64,000 nt of DNA, from contig CAWBFS010000009.1 of NCBI GenBank assembly GCA_963788085.1, forward strand, positions 62,001 through 126,000, written 5' to 3'. The notes beneath the pieces were generated by a model that was not told where the DNA came from, searched no databases, and saw only the letters and a program-made list of their open reading frames with translations. Origin of the DNA: AP-15 sp963788085 (GTDB lineage: Bacteria > Pseudomonadota > Alphaproteobacteria > ATCC43930 > CGMCC-115725). Positions 61,666 through 64,000 of the stretch are shown one piece after another. Each line of letters opens with the position of its first letter. Positions within the stretch are counted from its first letter, which is position 1. The position numbers were made by a program, and so were the translations under genes.

Positions 61666-61956
61666 ATGTCGGCGCTGGAACTTACGGTTCTGATCGGGAT
61701 TATCGCGGTATTTACAATGTTCGGTGCTGTTCTTGCCTGGGCCTCTTGGGGTGACGGAAAAACCGACGCAGCGCCGAGAGCCGTCCCGGCCAGGGCTCAG
61801 GCGCGGAACCGCCCAGAAAATCGGGTTCGGCGAAAATCGGGTCGACGAAAATCGGCTCGACCAGATCGGTCGCGCCACTTCCGCCTAGCAACGGTAAAAA
61901 AGCGGCGGGCTTTCGCCCGCCGCCTCGGACGCAAGCGCCTTATGCAGAAGCTTTAA
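61666..61956 (+). CDS. Small single-helix membrane protein
   Basis: ATG 61666 follows GGAGGG. Residues 5-27 form one hydrophobic helix (Leu-Glu-Leu-Thr-Val-Leu-Ile-Gly-Ile-Ile-Ala-Val-Phe-Thr-Met-Phe). The remaining 70 residues are very basic and low in complexity, and the last part is antisense to the hsp20 terminator and tail. The real protein may end earlier if the sequence has an indel. Function unknown. Confidence 0.5.
   Translation: MSALELTVLIGIIAVFTMFGAVLAWASWGDGKTDAAPRAVPARAQARNRPENRVRRKSGRRKSARPDRSRHFRLATVKKRRAFARRLGRKRLMQKL
61896..61923 (-). terminator. Intrinsic terminator of hsp20
   Basis: On the minus strand GCGGCGGGC pairs perfectly with GCCCGCCGC around a GAAA loop and is followed by TTTTTT. 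It lies 17 bases past the hsp20 stop codon. Confidence 0.92.
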
Positions 61957-62464
61957 CCTCGATCTTTTTCGCTGGCTTCTGAGCTTCAGCTGTCTTCGGC
62001 AAGGTCAGCGTCAGCACACCCTTCGAGAGGTCGGCTGCGATCTTGTCGCGCTCCACCCCTTCCGGGAGCGCAAAGGCGCGCTGGAACGAGCCATAGGTGC
62101 GCTCGGTTACATGGTAGTTCTTATCCTTCTGCTCCCTTTCCTGCTGCTTTTCGCCTTTGATCATCAGCGTGTCGCCTGAGATCGAGACATCGAGGTCTTT
62201 TGCCTCCAGGCCCGGCAGCTCTGCCGTGATCCTATAGGCTTTCTCGTCCTCACTGACGTCGATCGCCGGTGTCGGGAAGGTGAACGAGCTCTCAAATCGC
62301 CCGGCCGGCTCCATATCGAACATCCGGCGCAGCGAAGGCATGCCGAAACCGGCGGAAAATCGGTCGAACAGGCGGTCCATCTCACTGCGAAACGAGCGCC
62401 AGACATCGGGGGTTGTCGTCGGCGCCGGCGTCGCTTTCTTCACTTCAACAGGCGTGCTGGCCAT
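61940..62464 (-). CDS. Hsp20/alpha-crystallin small heat-shock protein
   Basis: ATG 62464 gives 174 residues. The alpha-crystallin domain (about 60-155) has Pro-Ala-Ile-Asp-Val-Ser-Glu-Asp-Glu-Lys-Ala-Tyr, Ala-Glu-Leu-Pro-Gly-Leu and Gly-Val-Leu-Thr-Leu-Thr-Leu-Pro-Lys. The N-terminal arm contains Met-Asp-Arg-Leu-Phe-Asp-Arg-Phe, as in class IbpA/Hsp20 of rhizobia. It is a holdase chaperone. A strong terminator follows. Confidence 0.95.
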   Translation of the reverse strand: MASTPVEVKKATPAPTTTPDVWRSFRSEMDRLFDRFSAGFGMPSLRRMFDMEPAGRFESSFTFPTPAIDVSEDEKAYRITAELPGLEAKDLDVSISGDTLMIKGEKQQEREQKDKNYHVTERTYGSFQRAFALPEGVERDKIAADLSKGVLTLTLPKTAEAQKPAKKIEVKASA

Positions 62465-62579
62465 TGCAGTCCTCCACGTGAAAGATGAGTTTATACAACA
62501 GCGCAGTTTCACGCGGGCGCATTCGAGCCATCATTGATGCAGATCAATCTAGCTACGGCGCCGAACTAACCAACTATCC

Positions 62580-62936
62580 TCACCCGACTTTTCCAACCCC
62601 CTGGGGCCCGTCGGACCGCAGTGCCGGCTCGGGTTCGACCGCATGGCGCTGCAGGCTCATGAGGCGATCTTGCAGCGCACGTTGCGCTTCGGGGCGGAGC
62701 CGATGCCAGTGATATACGTGGCGGGCTTCTCCATCGGTGTCGCGCACCAGCAGGTGTATGCGACCGGTATTGCGGCTCCGCACCAGGGTGAACAAGGTGC
62801 CGTCATCGCCCTCGTTACCCGCTAGCCAACCATGTCCCAGCAGCTCGAAGCTCCCGTCGTCACCTTCGATCATAATCAAGGATTCCCGGACCTCGCTGCC
62901 GTATGTCAGCAAAAATTCATCATGTGATGATCGCAT
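62580..62936 (-). CDS. Hypothetical protein next to hsp20
   Basis: ATG 62936 follows GAGGAGGG with good spacing; an ATG at 62957 precedes that site. The 118-residue product has acidic strands (Ile-Glu-Gly-Asp-Asp-Gly-Ser-Phe-Glu-Leu-Leu-Gly-His-Gly) and a helical C-terminus (Leu-Arg-Pro-Glu-Ala-Gln-Arg-Ala-Leu-Gln). I recognise no family. It is on the same strand as and 115 bp upstream of hsp20, so it may belong to the same stress response. Confidence 0.6.
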   Translation of the reverse strand: MRSSHDEFLLTYGSEVRESLIMIEGDDGSFELLGHGWLAGNEGDDGTLFTLVRSRNTGRIHLLVRDTDGEARHVYHWHRLRPEAQRALQDRLMSLQRHAVEPEPALRSDGPQGVGKVG

Positions 62937-63060
62937 TCGACCCTCCTCAATGGCCATGAGCAGGGTATGCTGGGCAAGGGCTCGGGCGTGTTGATCTGAG
63001 TCAATGCCGGCAGCTTTCGACCTGATCTCGGCCGCCTCCCAATTACTCCGGTGATGAATT

Positions 63061-64000
63061 ATGGATGCCCTTGCCACCCGTGATCTATCGGATGCGCTCG
63101 GTGAGCTTGCGCTTGACCTGCGCTGGACCTGGAGCCACGAGGGGGATGTCTTCTGGCAGCGGGTAGATCCGGGGGCTTGGCGTAGCACGCAAAACCCTTG
63201 GACAATCCTCCAAGACATCTCGGCCGAGCGGCTGCAGGCGCTTTCCGTAGACCCCTCTTTCACCGCTGAGCTGGAGCGGCTCACCCGCGCGCGGCGGGAC
63301 TACATCGAAACACCCGGCTGGTTCGCATCGGCCCACGGCGCCGCGGCCCTGTCGGGGGTCGCCTATTTCAGCATGGAGTTCGGGCTTGGCGAAGCACTGC
63401 CGCTTTATGCCGGCGGGCTCGGCATCCTGGCCGGCGATTTTCTGAAGACGGCGAGCGATCTCGGCTTGCCGATGATCGGCATTGGGCTCCTCTATCAGGA
63501 GGGCTATTTCCGCCAAATCATCGGCGCGTCCGGTGAGCAGCAGGAGGCCTACCCGTTCAACGACCCGGGTTCGCTGCCGATCCGGCCTGCGAAAGGCACG
63601 GATGGGGCCTGGCTCCATATTCGCCTCGACTTGCCCGGGCGCACTCTCCAGCTGCGCGTCTGGCAGGCAGTCGTCGGGCGCATCAGGCTTTACCTGCTGG
63701 ATGCGAACGATCCGCTCAACAGCCCGGCCGACCGGGGGATCACCGCCAAACTGTACGATGCCGGAACCGAAATCCGTCTGTTGCAGGAGATCATCCTCGG
63801 CGTCGGGGGCTGGCGAGTCGTCGAGGCCGTCGCCCCCCAGGTCGAAATCTGTCACATGAATGAAGGTCATGCTGCATTTGCCGTCCTCGAAAGGGCGCGA
63901 TCCTACATGCAGCGCTCGGGTCTGTCCTTCTGGGAAGCGCTGTGGGCGATGCGGCCCGGTAATCTGTTCACAACCCACACGCCGGTGGCGGCCGGCTTCG
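63061..64000 (+). CDS. Alpha-glucan (glycogen) phosphorylase family protein, 5-prime part
   Basis: The frame from ATG 63061 is open to the window end (313 codons). The start (Leu-Ala-Leu-Asp-Leu-Arg-Trp-Thr-Trp-Ser-His) and Tyr-Phe-Ser-Met-Glu-Phe-Gly-Leu, Tyr-Ala-Gly-Gly-Leu-Gly-Ile-Leu-Ala-Gly-Asp, His-Met-Asn-Glu-Gly-His-Ala and Phe-Thr-Thr-His-Thr-Pro-Val mark the GT35 group with a DUF3417-type N-terminus. It splits alpha-1,4-glucans with phosphate to glucose 1-phosphate. The PLP lysine lies beyond the window. Neighbouring hsp20 suggests a stress or stationary-phase setting. Confidence 0.92.
   Translation, partial: MDALATRDLSDALGELALDLRWTWSHEGDVFWQRVDPGAWRSTQNPWTILQDISAERLQALSVDPSFTAELERLTRARRDYIETPGWFASAHGAAALSGVAYFSMEFGLGEALPLYAGGLGILAGDFLKTASDLGLPMIGIGLLYQEGYFRQIIGASGEQQEAYPFNDPGSLPIRPAKGTDGAWLHIRLDLPGRTLQLRVWQAVVGRIRLYLLDANDPLNSPADRGITAKLYDAGTEIRLLQEIILGVGGWRVVEAVAPQVEICHMNEGHAAFAVLERARSYMQRSGLSFWEALWAMRPGNLFTTHTPVAAGF

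Overview
The window is high-GC DNA (roughly mid-60s percent by eye) from an alphaproteobacterium, most likely a soil or plant-associated member of the Hyphomicrobiales or Rhodospirillales. Supporting this are an etfB-etfA-hydroxyacyl-CoA dehydrogenase operon, a SciP/DUF1153-type CtrA-control protein, Tat-exported sugar-type solute-binding proteins, LLM flavoenzymes, and REP-like palindromes of a kind common in these genomes. No rRNA, tRNA, CRISPR array or phage structural gene was seen.

Left region (1-19.3 kb) is accessory and eroded. A lower-GC secreted cassette holds two paralogous parallel beta-helix genes flanking an SGNH hydrolase. One beta-helix gene is split by a complete IS1595-family element with a recognisable 8-bp target duplication. 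Next come a Crp/Fnr regulator and a patchwork of toxin-antitoxin genes (PIN remnant, higBA, vapBC, an orphan higA-like gene). Interleaved with these are five decayed fragments of one D-threonine aldolase/D-serine deaminase-like (DSD1-type) gene. A BTAD regulator/TolB-TPR pair and a SciP-like gene follow. Then comes the most unusual locus: an ORF made of eleven nearly identical 81-bp (27-residue) tandem repeats, its stop four bases ahead of a gene resembling DUF6065. lutB/lutC debris precedes the etf operon.

Middle region (19.3-36.3 kb): etfB, etfA and a 3-hydroxybutyryl-CoA dehydrogenase gene form an overlapping operon, followed by an HNH nuclease. On the minus strand lies a remarkable ABC uptake locus: six tandem paralogous Tat-type solute-binding-protein genes, then two sugar-type permeases, with no ATPase nearby. 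Two of the six share the same +1 insertion at the same homologous position. A histidine phosphatase, a sugar-nucleotide-type epimerase/reductase, hicBA and a MaoC-like gene follow.

Right region (36.3-64 kb) is mostly catabolic, stress and transport genes: an NHL-repeat protein, YqgE, a methyltransferase, an acetamidase/formamidase, Ada plus a 2OG-Fe(II) oxygenase, a yjfJKL-like envelope-stress operon, a ComEA-like protein, an MlrC-type M81 peptidase, a GFA-family protein, an M20 amidohydrolase, and an SsuA-like binding protein. It continues with two LLM oxidoreductases, a TPP enzyme, a heme-binding/LysM protein, a yhiI-rbbA-yhhJ-like export operon, Hsp20 with a strong terminator, and the start of an alpha-glucan phosphorylase that runs off the window.

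An important caveat is that about a dozen otherwise well-conserved genes each carry one to three single-base indels. Such a density suggests uncorrected sequencing errors for many of them, so single frameshifts are reported as frameshifted CDS rather than firm pseudogenes. The IS-split gene and the dispersed fragments do not depend on indels and are real rearrangements.
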